DNA of 64,000 nucleotides, from contig NC_015740.1 of assembly GCF_000219605.1 (NCBI RefSeq), positions 2,914,001 through 2,978,000 of the forward strand. Reading direction: 5' to 3'. The DNA is from Stutzerimonas stutzeri (GTDB lineage Bacteria; Pseudomonadota; Gammaproteobacteria; Pseudomonadales; Pseudomonadaceae). Made by a program: the position numbers and the translations under genes. Positions within the stretch are counted from its first letter, which is position 1. The number at the start of each line of letters is the position of its first letter. Of the stretch, positions 17,844 through 28,641 are shown piece by piece. The notes beneath the pieces were generated by a model. It did not search any database and was not told where the DNA came from. It was given only the letters and a program-made list of their open reading frames with translations.

Positions 17844-19139
17844 TCAGAGAATATTGGCGTAATCGGCTTCGATGCGATCCAGGCTCAGGTGATTGAGGAA
17901 GTTGGAGAAGCACATCCAGGCCGACAGCGCGTTGAGGTCCTGGAACTGCGGTGGCAGGTACTTGGGCGGCACCACCATGCCCTCGTCCACCAGCTGGCGC
18001 AGGGTGCGCATGTCTTCCAGGGTGGTCTTGCCGCAGAACAGCAGCGGGATCTGCTCGAGCTGGCCCTTGCGCACGGCGAGCTGGATGTAGTTGTAGATCA
18101 TGATGAAGCCCTTCAGGTAGGACAGGTCCTTTGTGAAAGGCAGGCCAGCGGGCGTCGAGCCACGGAACACGCGGCTGGCGTTGCTGTAGCTCTCGTCGTC
18201 GCCATAGCCCTGCTCGCGGAAGAAGGCAAACACCTCCAGGAAGTCGGCGCCCTCCTCGGCCATGTGAATGGCGCGGGTGCGGTTGGTCAGCTTGCGCAGA
18301 CGTGTCGGATAGGAGGCGAAGGCGATCACCTCCATCAGGATCGCCAGGCCTTCCTGAGTGACCGTGGAGGACGGCGGTCCCTTGGCGAGGAAGGTGCAGA
18401 TCGGCTGGTTCTGGCCGTTGAGGGTGGTGCCGACATGCACCAGCCCTTCGTGGACCTCCAGCGCGCGCACGTCACGCTCGTTGAACAGCGCGTCGCTGCG
18501 GATCTTGATGTAGTCGGCCCCGGCGGCCGCATCGGCGAGGATGCCGTCGGACTCGAAGACGCGGATCACGCCCTCGCCTTCGCCAAACACCACGTCCAGG
18601 CGCTTTTGCAGCAGCTCGACGGCCTGCGGCGCGGTGAGATTCTTCGGCTCGTCGCGCAGGTCACCGCGATCGGCAATGTTGTTCAGGTAGTCGGAGAGCA
18701 TCAGGCCAAGGTCGGCCAGGGTTGGGTCGCCGGCATGGAAAGCGTCGGACGCCGCGCCGTAGAGCTCCTGGGAGATCATTCCGAAGTCCGGCGTACCACG
18801 CGCCTCGAGCATACGGATGACCATACGGTATTCCTTGCACATGCGCCGCATGATCTGCCCGACCGGGTTGAACTGGCCGAGCTGACGGGTGATGTCGCGC
18901 TCGATGTCCTGGAATTCCTGCTTCTTCGCACTGGAGTCGAAGGCCAGCGGACGGCCTTCGTAGTAGGCGCGGTCGATCTGGGGCAGCTCGCGGCCCTTGG
19001 CGGCGAAGAACGCCTGGCGGGTCGCGTCGTCCCACTTCACCGCGTCCAGCACGCGCACCGGCGTCTGCGCCTCGACGATGCGGTCGGACAGCCCGCGTAC
19101 GATGGTCTGATACTCGTCCAGATTGTTACGGCTGTTCAT
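17844..19139 (-). CDS. DUF1704 (QEGLA-motif) putative metallocarboxypeptidase
   Basis: A 431-residue protein of DUF1704/TIGR02421, annotated in databases as 'flavohemoglobin expression-modulating QEGLA motif protein'. It carries an HExxxH zinc motif, H230-E231-G-L-V-H235, and the TQEGLAI motif with E263 as likely third ligand. This is the active-site layout of the animal tyrosine/glutamate carboxypeptidases MATCAP, which belong to the same family. No signal peptide. The start at 19139 was chosen for the GAAGAGGGACTG just upstream. Lies downstream of lysS. The bacterial substrate is unknown; a C-terminal residue of some protein or peptide is my inference. Confidence 0.85.
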   Translation of the reverse strand: MNSRNNLDEYQTIVRGLSDRIVEAQTPVRVLDAVKWDDATRQAFFAAKGRELPQIDRAYYEGRPLAFDSSAKKQEFQDIERDITRQLGQFNPVGQIMRRMCKEYRMVIRMLEARGTPDFGMISQELYGAASDAFHAGDPTLADLGLMLSDYLNNIADRGDLRDEPKNLTAPQAVELLQKRLDVVFGEGEGVIRVFESDGILADAAAGADYIKIRSDALFNERDVRALEVHEGLVHVGTTLNGQNQPICTFLAKGPPSSTVTQEGLAILMEVIAFASYPTRLRKLTNRTRAIHMAEEGADFLEVFAFFREQGYGDDESYSNASRVFRGSTPAGLPFTKDLSYLKGFIMIYNYIQLAVRKGQLEQIPLLFCGKTTLEDMRTLRQLVDEGMVVPPKYLPPQFQDLNALSAWMCFSNFLNHLSLDRIEADYANIL

Positions 19140-19229
19140 CAGTCCCTCTTCACGGATGCCCCGTACCCTTGAGGTTATACCCGCAACGGCCGGAGTCGGC
19201 ACACTGCGGGTGGGTCGAGGCTCAATGGA

Positions 19230-20732
19230 TCAGAGTTCCGGGCGCATGTGCGGGAAGAGGATCACGTCGCGGATCGACGGCGAGTTGGTCAGCAGCATCA
19301 CCAGACGGTCGATGCCGATGCCCTCGCCGGCGGTCGGCGGCATGCCGTATTCCAGCGCACGAACGAAGTCGGCGTCGAAGTGCATGGCCTCGTCATCGCC
19401 GGCGTCCTTGTCGGCCACCTGGGCGTGGAAGCGCTCGGCCTGATCCTCGGCATCGTTGAGCTCGGAATAGGCGTTGGCGATCTCGCGGCCGCCAATGAAC
19501 AGCTCGAAGCGGTCGGTGACGTTGGGGTTGCGATCGTTGCGCCGGGCCAGCGGCGAGACCTCGAACGGATACTCGGTGATGAAGGTCGGCTGTTCCAGCT
19601 TGTGCTCGACCAGCTCCTCGAAAATCATCACCTGCAGCTTGCCCAGGCCTTCGTGACCGAGCAGCTTGGCGCCCGCCTTCTTGGCGATGGCACGGGCCTT
19701 TTCCAGGTCATTGAGATCGGAGGCCGAGATTTCCGGGTTGAACTTGAGGATGGAGTCGAACACCGACAGGCGCGCAAAGGGCTCGCCGAAGTGGAACACC
19801 TTGTCGCCATAGGGCACGTCGGTGCTGCCGAGCACGGCCTGGGCCAGCTCGCGGAACAGCTCCTCGGTCAGGTCCATGTTGTCTTCGTAATCGGCATAGG
19901 CCTGGTAGAACTCGAGCATGGTGAACTCGGGGTTGTGCCGGGTCGAGACGCCTTCGTTACGGAAGTTGCGGTTGATCTCGAACACGCGCTCGAAGCCACC
20001 GACCACCAGACGTTTGAGGTAGAGCTCCGGCGCGATGCGCAGGAACATCGGCATGTCCAGCGCGTTGTGGTGGGTTTCGAACGGCTTGGCCGCGGCGCCG
20101 CCAGGGATGGTCTGCAGCATCGGCGTTTCCACTTCGAGGAAGTCACGCTCGGCGAGGAACTTGCGGATGTGGGCGATGACCTTCGAGCGCACGCGGAACG
20201 TTTCGCGCACCTCCTCGTTCACCATCAGGTCGACGTAGCGCTGGCGATAGCGCTGCTCGGTGTCGGTCAGGCCGTGGAACTTGTCCGGCAGCGGGCGCAG
20301 CGACTTGGTCAGCAGCCGCACGTTGTTCATGTAGACGTACAGGTCACCCTTGCCGGAGCGCGCCAGGGTGCCCTCGGCGGCGATGATGTCGCCCAGGTCG
20401 AAGTGCTTGACCGCCTCGACCTGCTCGGCCGGCAGCGTCTTGCGATCGACATAGACCTGGATGCGCCCGCTCATGTCCTGCAGCACCATGAACGGCCCGC
20501 GGTTGAGCATGATGCGTCCGGCGACCTTGACCGGAATGGCGGCCGCTTCCAGCTCTTCCTTGGTCTTCTCGGCGTACTGTTTCTGCAGGTCGCCTGCATA
20601 GCGGTCGCGACGGAAGTCGTTAGGAAAGGCATTGCCCTGCTCGCGCACGGCGGCAAGCTTTTCCTTGCGCTGGGCGATCAGCTTGTTTTCTTCCTCTTGG
20701 ATGGCGTGCTGGTTCAGCGGTTGTTCGCTCAT
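19230..20732 (-). CDS. lysS: Lysyl-tRNA synthetase, class II
   Basis: A 500-residue class II aminoacyl-tRNA synthetase charging tRNA-Lys. The N-terminal OB-fold anticodon domain (about 55-170) includes [10 protein letters not shown] and [10 protein letters not shown]. The catalytic domain has motif 1 ([19 protein letters not shown]), motif 2 ([23 protein letters not shown]) and motif 3 ([11 protein letters not shown]). It lies 63 nt downstream of prfB, the same gene pair as in many gammaproteobacteria. Confidence 0.97.
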   Translation of the reverse strand: MSEQPLNQHAIQEEENKLIAQRKEKLAAVREQGNAFPNDFRRDRYAGDLQKQYAEKTKEELEAAAIPVKVAGRIMLNRGPFMVLQDMSGRIQVYVDRKTLPAEQVEAVKHFDLGDIIAAEGTLARSGKGDLYVYMNNVRLLTKSLRPLPDKFHGLTDTEQRYRQRYVDLMVNEEVRETFRVRSKVIAHIRKFLAERDFLEVETPMLQTIPGGAAAKPFETHHNALDMPMFLRIAPELYLKRLVVGGFERVFEINRNFRNEGVSTRHNPEFTMLEFYQAYADYEDNMDLTEELFRELAQAVLGSTDVPYGDKVFHFGEPFARLSVFDSILKFNPEISASDLNDLEKARAIAKKAGAKLLGHEGLGKLQVMIFEELVEHKLEQPTFITEYPFEVSPLARRNDRNPNVTDRFELFIGGREIANAYSELNDAEDQAERFHAQVADKDAGDDEAMHFDADFVRALEYGMPPTAGEGIGIDRLVMLLTNSPSIRDVILFPHMRPEL

Positions 20733-20795
20733 TGCGGGTCGTCCCGGTCAAATCGGTTCAATAGGGTGCTTGAGGCTTGAGGCGTGCGGCTGCTC

Positions 20796-21891
20796 TCAGA
20801 GCCCCTGTTTGAGGCTGGCTTCGAGGTACCCGTCGAGGTCGCCGTCGAGCACCTTCTGGCAATCGCTGCGTTCCACGCCGGTACGCAGATCCTTGATGCG
20901 CGAGTCGTCGAGCACGTAGGAACGGATCTGGTGGCCCCAGCCGATGTCCGACTTGCTGTCTTCCAGCGCCTGAGAGGCGGCGTTGCGCTTCTGCATTTCC
21001 AGCTCGTACAACTTGGCCCGCAGCATCTTCATGGCGGTGTCCTTGTTGGCGTGCTGGGAACGTTCGTTCTGGCAGGCCACCACGGTATTGGTCGGCACGT
21101 GGGTGATACGCACTGCCGAATCGGTGGTGTTGACGTGCTGACCACCAGCGCCCGAGGAGCGGTAGGTGTCGATGCGCAGGTCGGCCGGGTTGATCTCGAT
21201 CTCCACCTTGTCGTCGATCTCGGGCGATACGAATACCGCCGAGAACGAGGTGTGGCGACGGGCGCCGGAGTCGAACGGACTCTTGCGCACCAGGCGGTGC
21301 ACGCCGATCTCGGTGCGCAGCCAGCCGAAAGCGTATTCGCCCTTGATGTGTACGGTGGCGCCCTTGATGCCGGCGACCTCACCCTCGGACAGCTCGACGA
21401 TCTCGGCGCTGAAGCCGCGCTTGTCGGCCCAGCGCAGGTACATGCGCAGCAGGATGTTGGCCCAGTCCTGGGCCTCGGTACCGCCGGAGCCAGCCTGGAT
21501 ATCGAGGTAGCAGTTGTTGGGGTCCATCTCGTGGCTGAACATGCGGCGGAACTCGAGCTTCTCGAGAATTTCGCGCAGGCGCTCGACTTCGGCCACGATG
21601 TCGTTCACGGCGCCTTCGTCGTTTTCTTCGGCGGCCATTTCCAGCAGGTCGCGCGAATCGGCCAGGCTACCGGTCAGGTCGTCGATGGTTTCGACGATCT
21701 GCGCCAGGGTAGCGCGTTCACGGCCCAGGCTCTGGGCGTATTCGGGCTTGTTCCAGACGTTCGGGTCTTCGAGTTCGCGGTTTACTTCGACGAGACGATC
21801 ATGCTTCTGATCGTAGTCAAAGATACCCCCGAATTGACTGGGTGCGCTCGGACAGGTCCTTGATGCTGTTGAGGATCGGGTTGATTTCCAT
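20796..21891 (-). CDS. prfB: Peptide chain release factor 2, with programmed +1 frameshift
   Basis: Release factor 2 reads UGA and UAA stop codons. Translation begins at ATG 21891 ([20 protein letters not shown]...), runs 24 codons to an in-frame TGA at 21819-21817, and continues in the +1 frame as DYDQKHDRL. The product is about 364 residues. Tripeptide region SPF ([15 protein letters not shown]) and the peptidyl-release GGQ ([16 protein letters not shown]) are present. The frame that appears to start at 21908 is only the second part of the gene plus out-of-frame leader. Autoregulated through the frameshift. Confidence 0.96.
21816..21831 (-). promoter_or_regulatory. prfB +1 frameshift signal
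   Basis: The minus-strand sequence CGGGGGTATCTTTGAC holds a Shine-Dalgarno-like GGGGG three bases before the slippery CTT and the in-frame TGA followed by C. This is the standard RF2 autoregulation site: low RF2 stalls at UGA and favours slippage into the RF2 frame. Confidence 0.95.
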
Positions 21892-22015
21892 AGGTAGGCA
21901 GCTCTCAATCGGACGGTGCAAAAGCCGGCGATTATAACTCAGCCAACCCGTGCTGACAGCCCGCTGGGCGTGCCGGCGGACGGTCAGGAAACGGATTTGC
22001 CCTCATGATGGCTGG

Positions 22016-22732
22016 TCAGGCACTGACACCACGTACCTGGCTTTCCAGTTCGCCTTTGAGTTGCGGATCGAGCTGCAGGCAGCGAGCCAGTTCGTCGAGG
22101 TAGGCACGCTCCATGAAATGCTCCTCGTCGACCATCAGTACGCTGGCCAGGTACATCTCGGCAGCCATCTCCGGGGTGCTGGCGGCACTGGCCACGTCGG
22201 CCGGGTCCAGCGGCTTGTTCAGTTCGGCCTCCAGCCACTGCTGCAGATCAGCATCGGCCAGCTTGCCCAGCTCCGCCTCGATCAGCTGACGCTCGCGGGC
22301 ATCGACATGGCCGTCGGCCTTGGCTGCTGCCACCAGTGCCTTGAGAATGCCCTCGCTGTGCACCTCGACCTCGGCCGGCGGCAGCCGATCGATGGTCTGC
22401 GGCGTCTGCTGCGCCGCCGCGCCCTGCTGCGCCTGCCAATTGCTGTAAGCCTTGTAGGCGAGCACGCCGAGTGCCGCCAGCCCACCGTAGGTCACCGCCT
22501 TGCCGCCCATCTTGCGCATCTTGCGATTGCCCAGCAGCAGACCCATGGCACCGGCGGCCAGCGCGCTGTTGCCACTACCGGAAAGCGCCTTGCCGAGCGA
22601 ACCGCCGCCGACACCGGAGAGCAGGTCACTCAAACCCCCACCGCCGGGTTTGCCGCCCATGCCGGATTGCTGCTTCTGTAGCAGGTCCTGTCCTGACTTG
22701 AGCAGCTGATCGAGAAGGCCACTGGTTTTCAT
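22016..22732 (-). CDS. DUF533 (YebE-like) membrane-associated protein
   Basis: A 238-residue protein. A Gly-rich N-terminal part (GMGGKPGGGGLSDLLSGVGGGSLG) leads into a hydrophobic segment (SALAAGAMGLLLG and VTYGGLAALGVLAYKAY, about residues 65-100), then a C-terminal TerB-like helical domain (ILKALVAAAKADGHVDARERQLIEAEL). This architecture is DUF533/YebE. The start at 22732 (MKTSGLLDQLL) was chosen because the family begins there. Probably inner-membrane; function unknown. Confidence 0.85.
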   Translation of the reverse strand: MKTSGLLDQLLKSGQDLLQKQQSGMGGKPGGGGLSDLLSGVGGGSLGKALSGSGNSALAAGAMGLLLGNRKMRKMGGKAVTYGGLAALGVLAYKAYSNWQAQQGAAAQQTPQTIDRLPPAEVEVHSEGILKALVAAAKADGHVDARERQLIEAELGKLADADLQQWLEAELNKPLDPADVASAASTPEMAAEMYLASVLMVDEEHFMERAYLDELARCLQLDPQLKGELESQVRGVSA

Positions 22733-22766
22733 CGGATTCTCTCCACACGAAGGACGTAAAGGATTA

Positions 22767-23969
<1,203 letters not shown>

Positions 23970-26063
23970 TCAGGCGGCGCTGACCTGCACCGGCACACCG
24001 TTGAGCGCCGCGTTGCCGGAGACATCCAGCTGGCGCTCGTCGGTCAGGTCGTTGCTGCTGGCGCCCGGTTGCTGTCGCGCGATATCCAGCTGCACGCCCG
24101 GCCGCGCATGGCCCCAGCCGTGCGGCAGGCTGACCACGCCGGGCATCATCTCCTCGCTGGCCAGCGCCTCCACCTCGACCACGCCGACCCGCGAATGCAC
24201 GCGCACCCGCTGGCCATCCTGCAGCGCCCGCGCCGCCATGTCGGTCGGGTGCATCAGCAACTGATGACGCGGCTTACCCTTCACCAGGCGCTGGTAGTTG
24301 TGCATCCAGGAGTTGTTGCTGCGTACATGGCGGCGGCCGATCAGCAACAGCTCGTCGGCACCCGCCTGGGGCTGCGCAGCGAAACGCTGCAGATCGTCCA
24401 GCATCAGCGCCGGCGCGGCCTGGATGCGCTTGTTCGGCGTTTTCAGGCGCCGCGCCAGATTCGGCTTGAGCGGCCCGAGATCCAGCCCGTGGGGATAATC
24501 CTCCAGCGCTGCCAGGCTCAGCTTGCGCTCGGACTTGTCGCCGTATGGCCCATGGCGCAGCGCCAGGTCCATCATCTGCTGCGGCGGCATGGTCGGCTTG
24601 AGCTCGACGCCCACCCGCCCGGCGTAGGCCTCGGCCAGGCCGATAAAGATTTCCCAGTCATGCAGCGCGCCCTCGGGCTTGGGCAGCACCGGCAGGTTGA
24701 AGCGGGTGACGTTGCGCACGGCGAGCAGATTGAATGTCGCGTCGTAATGGTCGTGCTCCAGCGGTGCGGTCGGCGGCAGGATCACATCGGCATAGCGGGT
24801 CGTCTCGTTGATGTAGAAGTCCACGCTGAGCATGAACTCTAGTCCATCCAGCGCCTGCTCCAGCTTGCGCCCGTTGGGTGTGGAAAGCACCGGGTTGCCA
24901 GCCACGGTGATCAGCGCACGCACCTGCCCCTCCCCAGGCTCGAGCATCTCTTCGGCCAATGCCGCTACCGGTAGTTCGCCGCCATATTCGGGCAGTTGCG
25001 ACACCCGACTACGCCAGGCGTCAAAATGGCCGCCCTTGGTGGTCTCCACCAGATCCACCGCCGGCTCGGTGCACAGCGCGCCGCCGACCCGGTCCAGGTT
25101 GCCGGTGACCAGGTTGATCAGCTGCACCAGCCACTGGCAGAGCGTGCCGAAGGCCTGGGTCGAAACGCCCATGCGTCCGTAGCAGACCGCCCTGTCCGCC
25201 GCCGCGAAGTCCCGCGCCAACTGGCGGATCTGCTCGGCCGGAACACCGCAACGGGCGCTCATCGCCTCGGCGCTGAAGGCGGCGATCGCCGTGCGCACCT
25301 CCTCGATGCCGTCCAGCGGCAGTTCGCTGGCACGCGTCAGCCCTTCCTCGAACAGGGTGTTGAGCAGGCCGAACAACAGCGCCGCGTCCTGTCCGGGGCG
25401 CACGAACAAGTGCTGATCGGCGATCGCTGCAGTCTCGCTGCGCCGCGGGTCGACCACCACCAGTTTGCCGCCGCGGGCGCGGATCGCCTTCAGCCGCTTC
25501 TCTACATCGGGCACGGTCATGATGCTGCCATTGGAGGCCAGTGGGTTGCCGCCAAGGATCAGCATGAAATCGGTGTGATCGATATCCGGCACCGGCAGCA
25601 GCAGGCCATGGCCGTACATCAGGTGGCTGGTCAGGTGGTGCGGCAGCTGGTCGACCGAGGTCGCGGAGAAGCGGTTGCGCGTTTTCAGCAAGCCGAGGAA
25701 GTAATTGCTGTGGGTCGTCAGCCCGTAGTTGTGCACACTCGGGTTGCCTTGGTAGATCGCCACGGCATTACTACCGTGGCGCTCGCGGATCTCAGCCAGG
25801 CGCTCGGCGACCAGTTCGTAGGCCTCCTCCCAGCTGATGGCCTGCCACTCATCGCCGCAGCGGCGCATCGGGTGGCGCAGGCGATCAGGGTCGTTCTGGA
25901 TGTCCTGCAGCGCCACTGCCTTCGGACAGATATGGCCGCGGCTGAAGCTGTCGAGGGGGTCGCCCTTGATCGAAAGGATGCGCTCGCCTTCGGTCTGGAT
26001 GGTCAGGCCGCAGATGGCTTCGCACAGGTGACAGGCACGGTGATGGACGCTGATGTCGCTCAT
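23970..26063 (-). CDS. Molybdopterin-dependent oxidoreductase, formate dehydrogenase-like
   Basis: A 697-residue cytoplasmic molybdoenzyme of the DMSO-reductase superfamily. A [4Fe-4S] motif is at the N terminus (C-x2-C-x3-C in RACHLCEAIC, then GHICPK). A bis-MGD catalytic domain follows (ILGGNPLASNGS, VVVDPRRSETAAIADQHLFVRPGQD), then a C-terminal molydopterin-binding domain (MHPTDMAARALQDGQRVRVHS, VSLPHGWGH). No Tat signal and no in-frame TGA, so no selenocysteine. The frame continues upstream into recJ in another reading frame; the true start is 26063, or 26078. The substrate cannot be told; no electron-transfer partner gene is adjacent. Confidence 0.85.
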   Translation of the reverse strand: MSDISVHHRACHLCEAICGLTIQTEGERILSIKGDPLDSFSRGHICPKAVALQDIQNDPDRLRHPMRRCGDEWQAISWEEAYELVAERLAEIRERHGSNAVAIYQGNPSVHNYGLTTHSNYFLGLLKTRNRFSATSVDQLPHHLTSHLMYGHGLLLPVPDIDHTDFMLILGGNPLASNGSIMTVPDVEKRLKAIRARGGKLVVVDPRRSETAAIADQHLFVRPGQDAALLFGLLNTLFEEGLTRASELPLDGIEEVRTAIAAFSAEAMSARCGVPAEQIRQLARDFAAADRAVCYGRMGVSTQAFGTLCQWLVQLINLVTGNLDRVGGALCTEPAVDLVETTKGGHFDAWRSRVSQLPEYGGELPVAALAEEMLEPGEGQVRALITVAGNPVLSTPNGRKLEQALDGLEFMLSVDFYINETTRYADVILPPTAPLEHDHYDATFNLLAVRNVTRFNLPVLPKPEGALHDWEIFIGLAEAYAGRVGVELKPTMPPQQMMDLALRHGPYGDKSERKLSLAALEDYPHGLDLGPLKPNLARRLKTPNKRIQAAPALMLDDLQRFAAQPQAGADELLLIGRRHVRSNNSWMHNYQRLVKGKPRHQLLMHPTDMAARALQDGQRVRVHSRVGVVEVEALASEEMMPGVVSLPHGWGHARPGVQLDIARQQPGASSNDLTDERQLDVSGNAALNGVPVQVSAA

Positions 26064-26191
26064 TTCGGGTTCCCGCATGGCGCTGTTGTTGTCCCGCCAC
26101 TCTAGGCGCCGCGGCCGCAGGCAACAATCGAACGTTCCGCCGGGGAATGCCAGCCGATTCAGCCAGCCTATCGTCGGCCGGCATGCATCGG

Positions 26192-27907
26192 TCAGCGCGG
26201 GGCGATATGCGCCACCATCAGCTGCACGCTTTCCTGGCCGCGATACTCGTTGACGTCCAGTTTGTAGGCCAGCTCCGCCCAGCGCACCGTCGGGTTCGGC
26301 CAGATCTCGCGGTCGACGTTGAAGGCGATGCCGTCCAACGTCAGCGATCCGCATTCGCTCTTGAGCACAAGCTTGAGATGGCGCTCGCCGACGATACGTT
26401 GCTGCACCAGCTGGAACACGCCATGGAACATCGGCTCGGGAAAATGCTGGCCCCAGGGCCCGGCGTTGCGCAGCGCACGCGCCAGCTCCAGATGGAATTC
26501 CTCGACGCTGAGCTGGCCGTCGGTGAGTAGCCGACCGGTGAGATCCTCCTCGCACAGCTGGCGGCGCACTTCGGCATCGAAGGCCGCGGCGAAGGCGCCG
26601 AAGTTGGCTTGTGGCAGCGACAGCCCGGCCGCCATGGCGTGCCCGCCGAACTTGCTGATCAGGCCGGGATGCCTGGCGGCAACCGCATCCAGTGCATCGC
26701 GGATATGAAAGCCCGACACCGAGCGCGCCGACCCTTTGAGCAGCCCGTCGCCAGCATCGGCGAAGGCGATGGTCGGGCGGTGGTAGCGCTCCTTGAGGCG
26801 CGAGGCGAGGATGCCGATCACCCCCTGGTGCCAGTCCGGCTCGAACAGGCACAGGCCGAACGGCAGGTCCTCCAGGGGCAGATCCTTGAGCTGCGCCAGC
26901 GCCTCGCGTTGCATGCCCTGCTCGATGGCCTTGCGATCCTTGTTCAGTTCGTCGAGCTGGGTCGCCATGTCGCGCGCCAGCGCCTCGTCCTCGCAGAGCA
27001 GGCATTCGATGCCCAGCGACATGTCATCCAGCCGACCGGCCGCGTTCAATCGAGGGCCGAGGATGAAGCCAAGGTCAGTGGAGGTGATACGCCGATGATC
27101 GCGCCCGGCGACCTCGAGAATCGCCCGCAGCCCCGGCCGAGCCCGCCCAGCGCGAATTCGCGCCAGGCCCTGGTGGACCAGAATGCGGTTGTTGGCGTCC
27201 AGCGGCACCACGTCGGCGACACTGCCCAGCGCCACCAGATCGAGCAGCTCGGCCAGGTTCGGCTCGGGCCAGCCCTGACGGGCGAACCAGCCGAGGTCAC
27301 GCAGCCGTGCGCGCAGGGCCAGCAGCACGTAGAAGATCACCCCGACACCCGCGATGCACTTGCTCGGGAAGGTACATTCCGGCTGGTTGGGATTGACGAT
27401 GGCATCGGCCGCCGGCAGCTCGTGACCGGGCAGGTGATGGTCGGTGACCAGCACCCGCAACCCGGCCGCCTTGGCCGTCGCGACGCCATCGACGCTGGAG
27501 ATGCCGTTGTCGACGGTCACCAGCAGGTCGGGTTCGCGCTGCAAGGCGACGGCAACGATTTCGGGCGTCAGCCCGTAGCCGTATTCGAAGCGATTGGGCA
27601 CCAGATAATCGACATGCGCCGCCCCAAGCTGACGCAGGCCGAGCACGCCGACGCTGCTCGCGGTGGCGCCGTCGGCATCGAAGTCGCCGACGAACAGGAT
27701 GCGCTGGCGCTTTTCCAGCGCCTCGACCAGCAGCTCGACCGCGGCATCGATGCCCTTGAGCTGCTTATAAGGAATCAACCGCGCCAACCCCTTGTCCAGT
27801 TCCTCCGCGCAAGTCACGCCACGGGCCGCGTAGAGGCGCTGCAGCAGCGGCGGCAGCTCGCCGAGGTTGGGCAGCTGCTCGGGCAGGGGGCGGGGTTCGA
27901 TACGCAT
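26192..27907 (-). CDS. recJ: Single-stranded-DNA-specific exonuclease RecJ
   Basis: A 571-residue 5'-3' ssDNA exonuclease that acts in RecF-pathway recombination and mismatch repair. DHH-family motifs: FVGDFDADGATASSVGVL, LLVTVDNGISS, VTDHHLPGHELP and IVNPNQPECTFPSK; C-terminal DHHA1 motif GGHAMAAGLSL. The OB-like C-terminal domain ends at VHAP-like HIAPR. Length is normal. It lies 26 nt downstream of the MarR gene in the same direction. Confidence 0.96.
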   Translation of the reverse strand: MRIEPRPLPEQLPNLGELPPLLQRLYAARGVTCAEELDKGLARLIPYKQLKGIDAAVELLVEALEKRQRILFVGDFDADGATASSVGVLGLRQLGAAHVDYLVPNRFEYGYGLTPEIVAVALQREPDLLVTVDNGISSVDGVATAKAAGLRVLVTDHHLPGHELPAADAIVNPNQPECTFPSKCIAGVGVIFYVLLALRARLRDLGWFARQGWPEPNLAELLDLVALGSVADVVPLDANNRILVHQGLARIRAGRARPGLRAILEVAGRDHRRITSTDLGFILGPRLNAAGRLDDMSLGIECLLCEDEALARDMATQLDELNKDRKAIEQGMQREALAQLKDLPLEDLPFGLCLFEPDWHQGVIGILASRLKERYHRPTIAFADAGDGLLKGSARSVSGFHIRDALDAVAARHPGLISKFGGHAMAAGLSLPQANFGAFAAAFDAEVRRQLCEEDLTGRLLTDGQLSVEEFHLELARALRNAGPWGQHFPEPMFHGVFQLVQQRIVGERHLKLVLKSECGSLTLDGIAFNVDREIWPNPTVRWAELAYKLDVNEYRGQESVQLMVAHIAPR

Positions 27908-27933
27908 GGAATTCCGGGCTCGGTGAAGGTCGT

Positions 27934-28461
27934 TTACAGGGAGGTGGCGGCGCGAGCGGCCTGGTCGTACAGCCCGGACATGGCACGCAGCATGCCGGCC
28001 AGACGATGGATTTCATCGGGGTCGATGTTGAGGTTCTCGAACGAGGCGATCAGGCATTCGCGGCGGATGTCGGCGTACTCCTGACAGAGCGCGCGCCCCT
28101 TGTCAGTGGTGCGATAGAACATTTCCTTGCCCTGCTTGGCGCCTTCCACCAGACCCAGCTTGCCGAGCTTCTTCAAGGCATAGGTGACCGTGTGAGTATC
28201 TTCCACGTTGAGCAGCAGGCAGATATCCGCCTGTCGCTTGGCCCGCCCCCGGCTGGTGAGGTTGTGCAGCACCATGACGTCCAGTGCATTCATTTCCACC
28301 GTGCCGCAGGCCTGCATGCAGCGCTCCATCCAGCGCATCAGCGCGGCGCTGGCGACGATGATGCCGTACTCGAGCTCGGACAGCTCCTGGGACTGCTCGG
28401 CAAGATGCGCCGAGGCGACGATCGAGGATCGCAACGGACGGGAGCTTTTGGCGTCAACCAT
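27934..28461 (-). CDS. MarR-family winged-helix regulator of the 5-oxoproline cluster
   Basis: A 175-residue regulator with a central winged helix (about 60-125: MNALDVMVLHNLTSRGRAKRQADICLLLNVEDTHTVTYALKKLGKLGLVEG), the predicted MarR-like type seen next to ycsF genes in proteobacteria. It is divergent from pxpA with inverted repeats between, so it likely controls 5-oxoproline catabolism and itself. The ligand may be 5-oxoproline; this is inferred. Bacillus uses an IclR protein (KipR) in the same position. Confidence 0.82.
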   Translation of the reverse strand: MVDAKSSRPLRSSIVASAHLAEQSQELSELEYGIIVASAALMRWMERCMQACGTVEMNALDVMVLHNLTSRGRAKRQADICLLLNVEDTHTVTYALKKLGKLGLVEGAKQGKEMFYRTTDKGRALCQEYADIRRECLIASFENLNIDPDEIHRLAGMLRAMSGLYDQAARAATSL

Positions 28462-28567
28462 TCTGAGTTCCTGATTGAAGAAGCGGCAGTCGATCGTATC
28501 GAGGTGGGCGGCAAGGATACAGCAATGTCCGCGCGGTCACTTCGGAGGTCAACAGGAAAAATACGTT

Positions 28568-28599
28568 GATAATTTATCGATACTTTATCAGTGTATCGA
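28568..28599. promoter_or_regulatory. Inverted repeats upstream of pxpA, probable MarR operator
   Basis: Two overlapping inverted repeats occur in the MarR/pxpA gap: GATAA-T-TTATC at 28568-28578, and TCGATAC / GTATCGA arms at 28577-28583 and 28593-28599 separated by 9 bases. The stretch is AT-rich, unlike the flanking coding DNA, and sits 43 nt before the pxpA start. Confidence 0.6.
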
Positions 28600-28641
28600 C
28601 TTCGACCGCCGCACCGGCCCATCTCGAAAGGAGCAGCCATC

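Noticed and set aside
23970..26063. Selenocysteine formate dehydrogenase
   Set aside because: The frame is continuous with no internal TGA, so selenocysteine is not used.
26064..27005. N-terminal extension of the molybdoenzyme into recJ
   Set aside because: The extension overlaps recJ in another frame and has no family match; the iron-sulfur motif begins right after ATG 26063.
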